This document shows positions 10,719 to 24,060 of a DNA stretch of 64,000 nt, piece by piece; position 1 is the first letter of the stretch, and each line of letters begins with the position of its first letter. The stretch is taken from positions 25,644,417 through 25,708,416 of the forward strand of contig OY727098.1 in the NCBI GenBank assembly GCA_963402885.1. Reading direction: 5' to 3'. Below the pieces are notes generated by a model. That model did no database searches and had not been told where the DNA came from. It saw nothing but the letters and a program-made list of their open reading frames with translations. The position numbers and the translations under genes were made by a program. The DNA comes from Antedon bifida (Eukaryota > Echinodermata > Crinoidea > Comatulida > Antedonidae).

Positions 10719-11006
10719 CTAGCTCTCCAGTCATCACTCTAACAGGTAGACTTGGTTCACCGATGCCAATCGTATTAACACCTATTACCTTGAAGTCATA
10801 AGATGAAAACGGCAATAGACCTTCCACTGTGTAAGTAGTGTCCGGTATATCAGTGATTTCTGTGTACATATTCTCAGATGAGGCTAGCCTATACTGAAGA
10901 ATGTATGAGTTGACAGGCTCCAGGTTTGCTGGGGTCCAACTAAGAGTCACTGATTTTGCTGGGGCTGGCAGTTCCGGCACAGGGGCTGATGGAGCTTTGG
11001 GTGGTG
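10719..11006 (-). CDS. LAR: LAR-type RPTP, exon 6: fibronectin III repeat 1
   Basis: Residues 303-398 are one complete FN3 domain: a proline-rich linker (APPKAPSAPVPELP), the B-strand Trp in VTLSWTPANLEPV, the C-strand SYILQYR, the E-F region TYTVEGLLPFSSYDFKVIGVN and the G-strand hinge GEPSLPVRVMTGE. The family equivalent has LPKPPG.P.V.E..ATSI.LTW.SGNPEPV.YYI.QY. The acceptor is TTATTATTTTAG|CACCACC and the donor CTAG|GTAAGT. Phase 1 at both ends, 288 bases. FN1 in LAR lies next to the Ig region and sets the bend of the ectodomain. Confidence 0.92.
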
Positions 11007-11995
11007 CTAAAATAATAAATGCAAACTTTATTTGTTGAAAACACAGTGATGTCGGGAGACAAAATTTAGACAAAATAAAATATATTATTTAAGAAGGGCG
11101 ACAAACTTGGTAAGTTCATTATTGGATTGAATTCAAGAAATAGCATGTCACAATATTTCATATTATTGATTCCACCTATGAATGATTAAACTATTTATCT
11201 TTTCAGGCAAAAAAATTACAACATAAAATCCTGTGTAACATCCCGATAATATGTCATTACACAGATCAGTTTAAGATGGAGAAAGCCTCCGACGAGTATC
11301 AATTGCGAAGAAGAACGCGGCTATACATTAAGCTGGTGAAATCCAATACATAACCAAGATGACAGACTTCTTGCCTGCCAACTGTTTGAGATTAAATGAC
11401 CTTTTTTCGTTTGGTTATAAGGATTTCACCGAATTACCCACTTATGAAATATAATTACGTCTGGAAGAATAACTATTAAACTTGAGCTTGTTTGTTTTGA
11501 TGGGATGATTTTGCCCGAAAATTAAATTTTGACAATGAATTATACAGTACTAGTCACTACTGGTAAATATAATTCAAAATTCAATTAATTGTGCAGATAT
11601 TACGTGCGTTATCATTTCTGTGACTCTCTTCCGGTGGTATGTGATTAACTTTTCGCTCGATGTTTCTGCATATTTAATATTTGAAATTATATATTAATAT
11701 CACAAATTCTCAGTTATATTTTAATTGTATTTTTATAAATTATATTATTATTTCAATTCAATTTAATTCAAAGTGACATTTATTTACTTCAATAAAGACA
11801 GTTAAACAAGATGAATAGTAAAAAAAAATGAAAGATAACAGTTGAAGAAGGCATGTTAAAAACAAAGCATAATGCTTGTGGGAAACATGCCAAAAGAAAA
11901 AAAACAAAAAAATATCAAATAAATAACATCATCTTCTGGTAAACATATTGAAGTTTGCAATAGATAAATAAATTATAAAATAAAACGTATCATAC
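11007..11995. other. LAR: Intron between Ig3 and FN1 exons
   Basis: 989 bases. It holds a GC-richer stretch with a 20-bp inverted repeat at 11.3-11.4 kb; otherwise it is AT-rich with no visible feature. Confidence 0.8.
11335..11430. repeat. Inverted repeat, about 20-bp arms
   Basis: GGTGAAATCCAATACATAAC (11335 onward) and TTGGTTATAAGGATTTCACC (11411-11430) pair as a stem with a small bulge, separated by about 53 bases. The surrounding 11.24-11.43 kb is less AT-rich than the rest of the intron, suggesting an inserted foldback element or a structured RNA. Confidence 0.65.
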
Positions 11996-12262
11996 CTCTG
12001 ACGGTCACTCTAGCCGTAACATACTCAACGCCTAAAGAACTTGACGCCAGGCAAGTGTAGTTACCAGACTCTAGGACATTGGTCAATTTCAACACATTTC
12101 TTCCTTCAATTGGCTCGTTTCCCTCTACAGGGATATTGTCCTTCATCCATTTAACTTCAGGCATGGGTGCTCCCACTGCCACGCATGTCAGGTCAACGCT
12201 TTGACCTGGGGCAATTTCCTTGTCTTCGGGTTTAATGGTGAATCTTGGTGGGTTCTGCCGTT
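11996..12262 (-). CDS. LAR: LAR-type RPTP, exon 5: Ig domain 3
   Basis: Residues 214-302 form the third Ig domain: Cys240, Trp252, Cys284 and the strand motif SGNYTCLASSSLG. NYT at residue 281 is a potential N-glycosylation site. PPRFTI...VDLTCVAVGAPMP is the most recognisable LAR-family sequence in the window. The acceptor is TCAAATAATAG|AACGGC, chosen over an AG eight bases downstream because only it keeps phase 1 with the preceding exon. The donor is AGAG|GTATGA. The exon is 267 bases. The open frame runs on upstream of the acceptor, but that part is intronic. Confidence 0.93.
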
Positions 12263-12853
12263 CTATTATTTGACAAAAAAGTGCAATCAACGAAAACATG
12301 TTAGAATAAAACAATGTGAATGCTTGGAAGATGTCCAATGAGGAGGACATCAACTATTGGTCAGTCTGAGGACATAAACTATTGGTCAGTCTGGCCACTA
12401 TAAAGTCAAACGATATTCTACACTTAGTATTTCAAAATCACCTAATACTATTGTAACATTATCATCTTTTTAATTTGAGTAAGAAGAAATTGCAGTACTG
12501 AAAGACCAGAAAAAGGTGATTCTGAAGTGTGAAAGTGGTCTAAAGCTCTGTCTACACTATCAAACATTATGTGACAAAAAAATGTGATGTGCCCATATAT
12601 AGATATGATGATGTTATATCAATACCATATTTAAGCATATGCCTACCATATTTGGGCACATCACACTAAACTAGTTCGATAGTGTAGACAGAGCTTTAGA
12701 GAAGTAATGTGAAAACAATTTTAAACAAATCTAGTTTTTATGTTAACTTGTACTATCACTGTACTATACCAATAGTAATCAGTATGTTTATAATATCTTA
12801 GTAACTGGTCATTACCACGTACAAACATCTGGACAATCTTATCATCAACTTAC
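12263..12853. other. LAR: Intron between Ig2 and Ig3 (vertebrate mini-exon B position)
   Basis: 591 bases with a 154-bp MITE. In vertebrate type IIA RPTPs a tiny phase-compatible exon lies here; I could not identify one. Confidence 0.75.
12543..12696. mobile_element. MITE copy D
   Basis: Both ends are intact (AAGCTCTGTCTACACTATCA and AGTGTAGACAGAGCTT) with TA on each side. The internal order is inverted relative to copy C (CATATATAG first, then ACCATATTTGGGCACATCAC), so the element is in the opposite orientation. Confidence 0.92.
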
Positions 12854-12964
12854 CCCTAATGTACAACATTGCTTTCTCTGAAAACAACGTTCCAGCCGAA
12901 TTACGTGCGTAACACTCGTAACTACCCTCATCATCTAACGTTGAAACGGTAATTTGCATCTGAC
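12854..12964 (-). CDS. LAR: LAR-type RPTP, exon 4: Ig domain 2, C-terminal half
   Basis: Residues 177-213 read QMQITVSTLDDEGSYECYAR and onward, supplying the D-E-F-G strands and Cys194 that pairs with Cys146 in the previous exon. The segment ends NSAGTLFSEKAMLYIRG, matching the family motif NSAGT.YS..A.LYVR. The acceptor is ACCTTTTAG|GTCAGATG and the donor AGGG|GTAAGT. At 111 bases, phase 1 to phase 1, it could be skipped without a frameshift, but that would remove an Ig2 cysteine. The junction after this exon is where vertebrate mini-exon B sits between Ig2 and Ig3. Confidence 0.9.
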
Positions 12965-15900
12965 CTAAAAGGTTAAAGGTCAAAAGTGAAATGATTAGAA
13001 AGAAAAAGTTAGAAACATAAATATACTATGTTATAAGCCTAAAGTATGCTATGTATGTAGAAATCTAGTATCGGTACAAATACACAGATAAAACCATGGT
13101 AACCATGAATTATGAGTAAGAATGTCTAATAAATTTAATATTAAATTTTGATATTGTCTAATATACTTGAATACCTAATCAACCTAATCAAGCAACTACT
13201 CCTACTCTACCTAATAAACAAATGTAATTATCGTGCAATGCAACTAATCCCATATCTACCTAAATACTACCTAAAATATGTAGCCTACATCAAACTGTAA
13301 AAAGAGAATTCCCAGTCTCAATGTGCCAAAATTAGTCCCAAAAAAAATTGCTCCTCATCAAAACAGCATGCTAAAGATGGCAAAATGTCAGCTATCACTA
13401 CCACCAAATTATCTACCCTACTACTAAGAAGAGATGAAGCTTCACTTAATACAACCGGCATTCAAATACAACAACATATGTATTCCAACATCCAAAACAA
13501 ACATTTATACAATAATTATAAGACAGAATAAACAGGTTACAAATGGTAAATATTGTGATATGCAAATTAATATTGAAAAAGGTATAACTGGCAGGAAGAC
13601 ATGTTAATGCATTACTGAATAAAAATGAAAATATTCTGGTAAGACAAAAAAGAAAAAAACCAAAAGAAAATATTTTTGTAAGACAAAAAAGAAAATAACA
13701 ACCAATGTATTAACATTTAAAATGAATATAAAAATCAACAAAAACATGTTTAAATACTGCCCTCAACTTAGATAAAACCAAAAATGTTTTAGTAAACACA
13801 CTCGCTATTGAATAAATTTATGTTAAATTTTGAAAGGTACTACCATAATTTAATTCATTTCTAGTGTCTTTGTTAAATATATCATTTATTTACTATCTAA
13901 CTTGATTTAACTAATTACTTTCTAAAATCAAGTTTTCTTATTTAATTTGGTAAAGTAATCTATACATTTTGTATTATAAGTTCTATTTGAGAATAATTAA
14001 AATAGATTTCTTTCTTATCCTTTCTTTTAAATATTCAGACAAACTGCTCTGCTCATGATAACCAAAGCGAATTCATTAACAATCTTCGTCCACATGACAA
14101 ATATTATACAAGATTGTACCGAAAAACAACATCTACAGCATATACTGTACATAAAGTAATCAATTTTCAGAATTAACAATACTTTTCTTGTTTATAGATA
14201 AAAGCAGAAGTTGTCTTTATCAGTAATATAATATTATGGAGTGTTTAACATTCTTGCTGAACATCCTAGAACATAATTTATGCGATCAAATTAGACACGA
14301 TGACGTCAGGTCAATAAACCATCTGAATTCGTTCCTTATTTAATCACGGTTAAAAAGCTTCAGAATTTGTTACTTTTAACGTAAGATTTATTCTTGGCCA
14401 ATGAATGCTTGCCATTACGTATGCCAGTTCTTAGTTTAATACTTTAGAATATTTAAACGTAATAAGTCGATTGAGAAAAAGAGATTGATGTATAAAATTA
14501 ACAAAACTGCTATTAATATTTAATGTATTAAATTATCATCATATTAACAACCATATTTTATATCGTATGTTGAGAAACATTTTGAAAATGAAAAATGTTA
14601 TAAATAAAATAAAAAAAGCAAACAAATACAATTACTGAAATATATACATTTATCTAAAAACAGATATTTAAATAACTACAACAAAATAAAAACTATAATA
14701 TATATATAATCTATAACAATAACGTACAGTTAGTTGCAATAAGGACAGAAATGATTTGCTATACAAAATGGTTATATTTTATATAAAAACACAACATAGA
14801 TTTTAAACATGCATTATTCTAGTAATAGAATAATAGATTTAGTATAAAAGAAGAAAATAATGTTATGAAGATATTAGATTAGGAAATTACAAAGTTATTT
14901 GTTAGTTGGCATATAGATATTGTAATAATGTGGGGTTACTAAATCTAGATGAAAAATAATAACAACTATTAAAACCATAATTTATTTAAAACCAGAGAAA
15001 TATAATCGCAAATTGAATTTAAACAAATTCCTAAATTTAGTACATCCTACTACTGTACACCCACACAAATTCGCACGTACACGTCCGTTCCCACGCCGAG
15101 TGCACAAACATGCACATGATCCAACGTATCTTTAATCATATAGATCGACACGTGCTAGACACGACAATCCTCGCATGCACATACCCACACATAATGCTTC
15201 AATTTTAAAACCATAAATTATTAATTCCAAACAAAATTTGCTTATTGATACATGATAAACTTTCACTGTATAATATCTACATTCAAATATTTTCTAAGCT
15301 AATAGTCATTTTATGAATATTCAATTAACAATTGGTGGAGATGTAAAACATAATTTTAAAACTCATTCTCCTAAATAAACATGCTATCAATCATCATTTT
15401 TCAAAATGCTTTTTCTTATTTCCAAAATAACTATTTCCATAACTGAATATAAGATGATCCTCATTCCAAATAAATTGTGTAAAAACCATGAACCATGAAA
15501 TTTAGAATAAAAGTAACAAAAAACTAAATTTTCAAAGGTGCGGTTAAAATTTGACAAAAAAATAAGCCAAAGTGCAAAACTAAATGAAATATACATATAT
15601 AAATAGTATTACGGTATACTGTATATAATTTAATAGAAACTTTTCTCACTATTGATTATATAACACAAATATTAAAAGATTGAAAAGAGTGTCTTCCCCA
15701 TAAAACAACTAAAAACGAACGAACGAATGCATAACTTGAGAGGGGGGTTAATAAGCATTCAGTTATGTTTGCCAAATAATGTCAGAAAGAAAGATGGTGC
15801 AGATTTAATAATACAATGAAATGCAAGTGTGTTTCACCATTTTCTCTTGTTAAATTTAAGGCCTACTCTTGTCTTACCACTCACTTGAGTCAGTTATAGA

Positions 15901-18900
15901 TGAATTGGCAACAAGGCTGCTGCCACTGACGTTAGCAGACATACTGGCTGCTCGATTTGAATAGACAATGGGTGTAAAAAAAATACATTTAAAAAATAAA
16001 CTGAATCAGAAAATTGTCCTTTTTTTTTAATCGTTTCAAATAGAGTGTGGTAAGAAAAAGATAAGACTTAGAAACAAAGAATTTCAAAATAAAAAAAATA
16101 CACAAACGGATAGAATAGGCAAACATAGTTCTACGTAAAACACATGGACGCCATTAACGTAGACAGTACATTTCATAACATCGTACAGTCGTCATAAACT
16201 AGCATCAAATTATTTCAAATGATTTGTTTCATTTGACCATTCAACATTCGCTGTTCTTAAATCTGGGTTAAAAAATTCACCCACTATGCTTAGAGGGGCA
16301 GTATAATCTTAATAGAAATGCATAATGAATGCTAATGGTTTTCTTTAATTAAAGGTAATATTATGAAAAACAAGTTTTGTTTTTTTTTTCGTTCTTTCAC
16401 TATTGCGTGGACAAAAGCTTCTATTTAAGCTTTTTAATAAATGCAATTTCGAGAAAACAAAAAAAGGTTTTAAAAAGCTGTTTCAGCTATAAAATTGTAA
16501 TGGTACTACCAAAACAAGTTATTCAATTTGTACTGTTCAGGTCAAGGTACTTAGGAATCTGATTTGTTGAAGAATCATCTGGTAAAATCAAAACAATTAT
16601 TTGGATATAAAAGTTTTGATATAAATTCTATTTTTTTCACTTCGATTCACAATTAATTTAAAACTCACTGTCATCCAATTAATTAAAACAATAAAAAAAA
16701 CAGTTTATCTTGGTTCATCCAGATGAATTCAGAAAGAAACCAGTTTATCTTGGTTCATCCTGATCAATTCAGAAAGAAACCAGTTTATCTTGGTTCATCC
16801 AGATGTACTAAAAAAGAAACCAGTTTATCTTGGTTCATCCAGATGAATTCAGAAAGAAACCAGTTTATCTTAGTTCATCCAGAAAATTCAGAATAGAAAG
16901 CAAACAGTTTATCTTGGTCATCCAGATGAATTCAGAAAGAAACCACTTTCGGTATAGTTAAATTGGCTTGGTAAAACTGTGTGAATAGTTATACAAATAT
17001 TGAATGCATTGTTTTGGTAAATATATCATATATATTCATACTTAAAAGATTATACTGCCTTCTTCCAAACATGCTTGATTCGTTTTCATAACATGACTAA
17101 CGATAAGATAGGATAGCTTGTATAAAATGAGACAAAATCCTTAGAACTAATCAAGTTTTAGGAAACAAGCATATTCCATTGCAATCAAGCAAGATCACAT
17201 GCAATTTGTATCTTCTGCATTAAACAAAGTAAGTGTACTAATCTTTATTGAAGAATTTGTTAAATTCCGTAAGCCCATCTTATTCAAATATTTTAAGTAG
17301 CAAAAATGAAGTTCCAAGAATCACCGAATTGGTGGTAGATCTTTGTTCCACAGAAGATAATCATTGTTTTATAGCCAAACGAACATGAACTGAACTTTGA
17401 CATATCTGATCTTTTTTTATTTTTTTTAACAAACTTTAATAATTCTGTCCTCATAAAAATGAAGATATTCAAGAATGCAGAATTGTTACAAATACAATTC
17501 AGATTTATCCTACAATTCATGTTCGGTAGACTATATGTTGGGAATAGCTAAAAATTAACATATTTCTTAAACCTGAACTCAACCCAGATTTTAAAAGAGG
17601 AGACATATCGAGGAGGCAAATATTGTCAACCAGATTACATGCAACAAGGTGAGCTATAAACCTGACAACATCATGTGGATTATTAAATGAAAACAATATT
17701 TTAAATTTATACTTTCCTTTTCTCCTTTTAAATTGTGGAGAACAAATTAAATAAAATGTTTTCGAAATGTGTCTACGTGTTTATATTTCTATAAAATCCA
17801 CAGTGATGATCATGATGTAAAGCTACACCTTATTTTTCAAACCACAAATTGAATTTCTCATATCAACAATCAACACTAAATGCTCCACAATCTGCATCCT
17901 TTTTTAACATAATTAGGGTTGCTAGGAAACAGAAACGGGACATTTTACCTGTAAACCCAGTGTCTGGAATAATAAACAATACACAAAACAAATGAGAGAT
18001 GAAGGGAAAATATGGAAAAGGTGTTAGTCGACAATTAAATTAGATGAAGTTAATAAGCTAATTAAGATTACCACTGTACATGACGGATGCCAAGATCAAT
18101 GCATGTCAAAACAATTTTTGTTTTTGTAACGTTTTTGTTTGACTGTATTGACCTGACAACATAGGCATGAGCAGTTTCAAAATATTACAATTTATTTAAT
18201 ATAATTAATTATATAACACTATTAGTATTACTAATTACTTTTAGGAAACAACTACAGTACAACAAATAAACATGAACTAATGTTGTTAAAATCTATTATA
18301 ATTATGAAAAAAGGAAGTTTTAGTAAATAATAAGAAAAGACGGCGTTAACAAACATTTTAAACTTGTTTAACTTCATTTTTTTAGAATTTAGAATTTGAT
18401 ATTTTCATAACAAATTTCGGCAAGCTGTGATAAAAGCTCAATGAACGATACTAATTTCCATTGTATACAATCCATACATCTATGAAAATGTATAATTGAT
18501 TATATTTATTTTATCATTTTGAGACGAATAGAGCGTAAAATCTATTTTGTTTTGATAGCAAACTACAGAATATTATTCTATTGATATACTGTAGTTCAAA
18601 TAAGCTGTTCTCGAATTTTATTATATAATTTTGAAAAATGTTCTTAAACTGTTTTATTACAAGCTAAATTTGTTCAGATTGTTTTATAATACCAAATGCC
18701 TTTGAGTTTGTAGAGAATGTTCATCATATTTTATATAGAAATTAAAACAAATGTTTCTATATAATTATTTTACTTTTAGCCAAAACAAATGTAAATAAAT
18801 CGATACAGGTGTTAAAGAAACAAATGTGACTTCAAACAAATTCCACGTATAGAACAAATTAACAGTGATCGTCAGAAGTTGAAAGGAAAAACATATATTT

Positions 18901-19493
18901 ATTATTAGGTCTAGTCAATTGTTACAGAGGTATATCCATCTCACCAAATAATAAAATGATAGATACTTTTGGCTTGGAGTAAAATTAATAAGATTATTAA
19001 TAACCAACCCAATGCACATATGATATTAATTTATTTGAATAAAAAAAACTTTTATGCAACTTAAAATTGTTAGAAAATCAATTACCAATTTAAAAAACGT
19101 CAGAAACAATAAATTATATTTCCATTTAGTTTTGGTAAATCACAGAAATTTATTGAATTACCAAAAATGTTCAAAATCATTTTACATTTTTTTAAAAAGG
19201 AAATAATGTTTTAAAAAAATATTATGGCAAAAAGCCAGGCTATGAAATATTGCAAATTTGATGATTAAAAACACATCCCACTAACCCCTATTGGATTTAC
19301 TAATAAAATAGGACAGTTTTTCATTAGGAAAAGCGGAAATTGGCATATAAAAATCTATGACAAATTTTCACATACTATAAGCATCTATGTCGCTAAACTG
19401 TAAGAAGCATCTAAAAATTTATAATATTTTAAGCTGAAGAAAAACATGTTATTAACCCAAATGAATAAAAGTATGATAATAATTTGTACGTAC
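12965..19493. other. LAR: 6.5-kb intron within Ig2 (vertebrate mini-exon A position)
   Basis: AT-rich intron that splits the Ig2 domain. A 40-bp tandem array lies at 16.7-16.95 kb. No coding segment or MITE is recognised in it. Confidence 0.75.
16701..16945. repeat. 40-bp tandem repeat, about six copies
   Basis: The unit CAGTTTATCTTGGTTCATCC plus AGATGAATTCAGAAAGAAAC repeats exactly every 40 bases from 16701 for four periods, then two diverged units follow (the last with GGTCATCC). The copies differ by few substitutions, so the array is fairly young. Confidence 0.92.
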
Positions 19494-19673
19494 TATTTGT
19501 AATGCTGATTCGGGGGTCCATTATGTTCAATGGTTGATCATCCTTCAGCCAGAAGATTTCAGGAGATGGATTACCAGTTGCGGAGCAATCCATGGTTGCT
19601 TGCCGACCAAGTTCAATGACCCTTAGTTCAGGATTAACGGTAATCACCGGGAAACCAGCGGGAAGAGCTGTTT
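19494..19673 (-). CDS. LAR: LAR-type RPTP, exon 3: Ig domain 2, N-terminal half
   Basis: Residues 117-176 start ETALPAGFPVITVNPELRV and carry Cys146 and Trp158 of the second Ig domain (ATMDCSATGNPSPEIFWLKDD). This closely follows the LAR family pattern GFPTI...P.L.V.E..R.ATM.C.ASGNP.PEI.WFKD. The acceptor is TTTATTTCAG|AAACAGC. The donor is AATA|GTACGT, slightly weaker than its neighbours. Phase 1 at both ends, 180 bases. Joining to the next exon restores Ser177. The split inside Ig2 falls where vertebrate type IIA RPTPs insert the alternatively spliced mini-exon A; no such insert is present in this joined form. Confidence 0.92.
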
Positions 19674-20728
19674 CTGAAATAAACAATTTAAAATATATAT
19701 TTATACAGTATCAGTATTTAATTTTTGGATAAGCTGATCTATAAAAAAAAAAAAGAACTTTTCGATTTCGACCAAAGATCTTTATCAACTGACTGATTGG
19801 TGGTAAGCAGCCTGGTCATTGAATTAGCATTACAAAAAAAAGTTTTCATCCCCCCAAAAAAAATGTTATTATCAATAAAACCTATATAATAGTATAGTAC
19901 TATTGCATAGTCATGAGAATAGTATTAACTGGATCACAATCTTTGGATGTTTTTAGCCTACAAAAGCTATCACTCAAACTTTGAATGTATCCGTTACATA
20001 ATCCACCCTTTTAAAAGTCTGGGGAAAACCCTTTTAATTTTAAGTACTGACACTTGAGAACACAAAAAGATTATTTCTTAGAATCTTAAAGTATTTTCGT
20101 CAATAATATCGAAGAACGGTCAAAGAAGAATAAACCTTATAAGCCTAATTTGGTTTTTTTTTCTATGGAAGTGATTAGCTTTATTAAAACTATGAAATGG
20201 CCTATTTAAAGTCTTTTTTTAATAATCTTAATTTTTCATGTTTTTCTTAGTACCCTTTTTTCAATGAAAAGTAAAATAAATAACAGAAACTAAAACCCAC
20301 ACACGAAGAACATGTGCAGCTTAACCAGAAACAATCCCAACAGATTTGGATACATCCCCTGAGACAATTCAAACAAAAGACATTCTTTATTAAACACAGG
20401 ATATTGATCATCTACCATTATGAAGAAGAACGTTCTTCTCGTCGCCAAGGGATCAGTTTCTGGAGATTTATAAAATAATGGTTTGAAAAAGTAGAAACAT
20501 TTGGTACCAATCCGACAGTAAATGCAATTGTGAATAATAGCTCATCAATTAGAACCTGTCAAAGACGGACACCAGTCAACATCTGGTAAGGGTATGATGA
20601 GGGTGAATGAAGTCACAGGGGAATTGTTTGGCACTGATGCTGCACATATACGGATCACTTCCTATCAATGCCAATAAATGCATTTTAAGCCAAAACATTT
20701 CTTGTGTTGCATAGTTTAACCATCCCTA

Positions 20729-20891
20729 AAGGTCTGTCTACACTATCAAACTTTATGTGACAAAAAAAATGTGATGTGGCCATATATGGACATGATGATG
20801 TCATCTCACTACCATATTTGGGCATATCATTACCACATTTGGGCACGTCACACCTATTTTTGTCAAGTAGTTTGATAGTGTAGACAGAGTT
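20729..20891. mobile_element. MITE copy E
   Basis: Ends AAGGTCTGTCTACACTATCA and GTAGACAGAGTT are TA-flanked. The inside contains two units of ACCATATTTGGGCA/ACCACATTTGGGCA type. Orientation as copy D. Confidence 0.9.
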
Positions 20892-21714
20892 TAAATAACC
20901 TACTTCACGATAATTGTGGATTAATGTGCAGACGATCTTTAGGCTACCATACGGTACAATGCAACATATGCATCAAGTTTCAATGTCTCTTTATAATGAC
21001 ATAAGATAACTCGGGCTAAAAAGCATTATAACCTTACACAATTAATCAATGCTATCCCACGAGATTAATAATCGGTAGTAATTAATAACACAGATAAATA
21101 TTGATGACAAACGATAGTAATAACATTTCCTAACACTTTCAACTTGGGCCAGTTATTTTTCATCAAAAGTTGGCATGCTTTCATGTTGATAAGGAGGTAT
21201 GGTTGGGTCTTGTATAATTTCCTACAGATTTGAAGTCGTGGGAATGGCAGTTATCAAATTTGCCTGTAATTGCTTATTTGCTGACAATGCCATGCTCTGT
21301 TGTATCCAATCAGAACAGAGTACGCTGTATGTAATCTTTATATCTTATCCATGTATGCTTCGTTCTATTTTCCGTGGAGTATTAGTATACCATCTTGTAT
21401 GACATTAAGGTAGAGTACAAGATATAATGCTCGCATACGATGTTTTGTCTTTTGTCGGCTTGTCCAATTTGTATTGATATACGCCGTTATAATATACATT
21501 TATGTGCGTATTATATTAATATAATTTCAATTGTATTTGTTGATAAACCATATAAATTGAGGTTTACATTTAAAACCATTGTTTTGTTTAAAGTTGTACC
21601 ATAGGATGTAAGACATTGATTAATGATATACAATAAATGAGTCGGGCAAGTTCCGACAGCTCTAGGCTCTATTTGCATGAAGACGGTTCTGGTGACAAGT
21701 GTAATGTTGTTTCT

Positions 21715-21925
21715 GCAGGCATGAGAGGTTTTCACCTCTGTCGTGACAGAGAAAGACCTGGTGACAGGTTTGTAATGGTTTTATATAGGCATACAATGTT
21801 TTCACCTCTACTAAGACCTGTTGAAATGTTTGGTGTTGGCTCAATATGCATACAATGTTTTCACCTCTACTAAGACCTGTTGAAATGTTTGATGTTGGCT
21901 ACAGGCATACAATATTTTCAACTTT
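21715..21925. repeat. Tandem repeat of about 57-60 bp, three to four units
   Basis: Two nearly identical units (GGCATACAATGTTTTCACCT, CTACTAAGACCTGTTGAAAT, then GTTTGRTGTTGGCT) are flanked by a diverged unit on each side. Open frames on both strands here arise from the repeat and are not considered genes. Confidence 0.85.
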
Positions 21926-22593
21926 GCTTCTTGGAGTTTTCCATTGTCAGCACGACAAAGCTGATCTTGAACTCTGGCAACATATGCCTTGCAAAATGAT
22001 TTATAAAGTATGCGAAGGAGATACGACATTTGGTCTCAACAGATGCTCTTCCTCCTGTACAAGACACTAAATAAAAGAAGCGTTTTACGTCAAGTCTATT
22101 TCCCCCTTTTTCTTGCTTACTCTTCAAGGATGTAGATCTCATAATACTTAGCCTCACCTTTTTTCGCTTGATTCTAAAGAAGTCATTGATAGAATTTATG
22201 AGTAGACTACAATCATATCATCACTTGTGAAACATAAAGCGAAGGCAGCATAAGAAATAAATTACAAAAAAACATTAACATGGTAATGTCGATTTTGTTA
22301 TTTTCATTACAAGTTATAAACGACCACATGCCGTGTGTGGGTGTTGCAATTCTATCATTTTATTTCCTTTCAAACATTTGTTTGCATTTTACGAGATTCT
22401 TCCAATTTTTTTTCATTATTCCATATTAAGATTCTTTTCACAAGGAACGAACGTTTCACTTACTGACCTGTATAACTTTAAGAATTTTCTTAAAATGATG
22501 ATGGTTGTGTGTTGGGATGCTCCCACTTGAGGGCAGGGTTCATGGATTGTACCACTATCTGATAGGAATGTTTAATAAAATTGTATATTTCAA

Positions 22594-22640
22594 GTTGGTT
22601 TATCCATGTAAGCTACTGTAGGCACAAAATAGACACATTT
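22594..22640 (+). repeat. Dispersed family 2, copy a (core only)
   Basis: GTTGGTTTATCCATGTAAGC followed by AGGCACAAAATAGAC matches the family core, with a five-base insertion in the middle. The hairpin upstream of the core is not evident. Confidence 0.7.
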
Positions 22641-24010
22641 TCTTTCTCATATAAGATGATTTAAAATTGTCATATTCACAGATAACAAAAATCACATCCA
22701 TCACCTAAGATTATGTACATTACTACCCACAGTCTAGACTCCAAGATGCAGGTGTAATCTGACCTTTTGGGTCAGAAGATTTGATGGGATATCTACAGTA
22801 ATTTGTATGGGATCTTTTTATTTTTTGTACTTAGTAGAAATGGGATGCTTAGATTTATAATTCAAACATAATTGTGTGTTGAGATACTGGACAGGTGCAG
22901 TAATTTTTGTTTCTAGCGATAACAATTTTAAAAGACAAACTACTATTAAGCTCTTAAAATACATCCCCCACACGAGTAAATCCAATTACAGTTTAGTTCG
23001 AGAGACAAGAAGATGTTGTAAAAATAAAATGATCCAATATCCCTAATTCTCATATCACATAATTCTCTATACTGTATAAAATATCCACTGTCATAGGCAA
23101 ATTTTGTAATACAGTGTAATATATTTATATGTGGCCTATGATATAGACATCATATGTGATACATGTGACATTATATTACAGATGCCTATAGCATATTTTG
23201 CTTTTCAAACATCAATACTTAAATACTGAATTTCAAAAAAAAGAAAGGGAGTTGGCTAGAAATAAAACACAAATTAAACATTATTAATAATAATTCTAAT
23301 TTTCTAGATTTATTATTTTACATAGAAAAAGCGAATAATTGACCTTGAATAAGAAAATCCTATTGGTATTTTCTGAAAGGTAATAGAAACGAATTTATAT
23401 TCAGTATTTAATATTATTCTACTTTTCAAATACGTTTTCCACTATCACGTTTCCGTATTACCTTTAGCATCCAACAACATTTAGAGAAGGATATGTCCAC
23501 ACATGTTTGATATGGACACATTTCATGTTTCATTTATGCTTAATACGACTGAATTTATTACCATAAGCTACTATAATTCTAAATGACTTGCTGAATATTC
23601 AAATATCAAATGTAACATTCTCTAATCTAATATATGAATCAACCAGTCGATAATTCTATCTTTATGTTGTCTTTACGACGAATTTGACACTCGGTTTTTT
23701 ATTTATTTAAAGTGTAAAATGTAGATAAACATAATAATTATTAATTGTATTTTAATATTACTCGTGGGAGCTTAAAAAACAATATTATTAAGTAATATTA
23801 ACTTCTCAAAGGCGCCTTTTTAATGAAATTATAATAATTTACATTTTCATCCATTACTCATCCGTCTTTCCTAATAAAGTAGGTAGATTGGGCCCGAGGG
23901 ACGCACGACGTAAATCTATGCAAAAATTGGCTTTAGCATATTTTCATACTCCTATAACCAAAGATATCTGCATAATTGAAGATGCGCTTCATTTCCGCAT
24001 GGCACGCTTT

Positions 24011-24060
24011 GACGATCACACGATTTGATGATCACACGCATTGGTGATCACACGATTTGT
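24011..24060. repeat. Three short tandem GATCACACG units in a GC-richer patch
   Basis: GACGATCACACGATTT, GATGATCACACGCATTG and GTGATCACACGATTTG stand head to tail. The surrounding 23.88-24.1 kb has more CpG than the intron average. Confidence 0.75.

Noticed and set aside
21637-22157. Several overlapping open frames on both strands
   Set aside because: They arise from a 57-60 bp tandem repeat; mutually overlapping frames on both strands with no recognisable domain.
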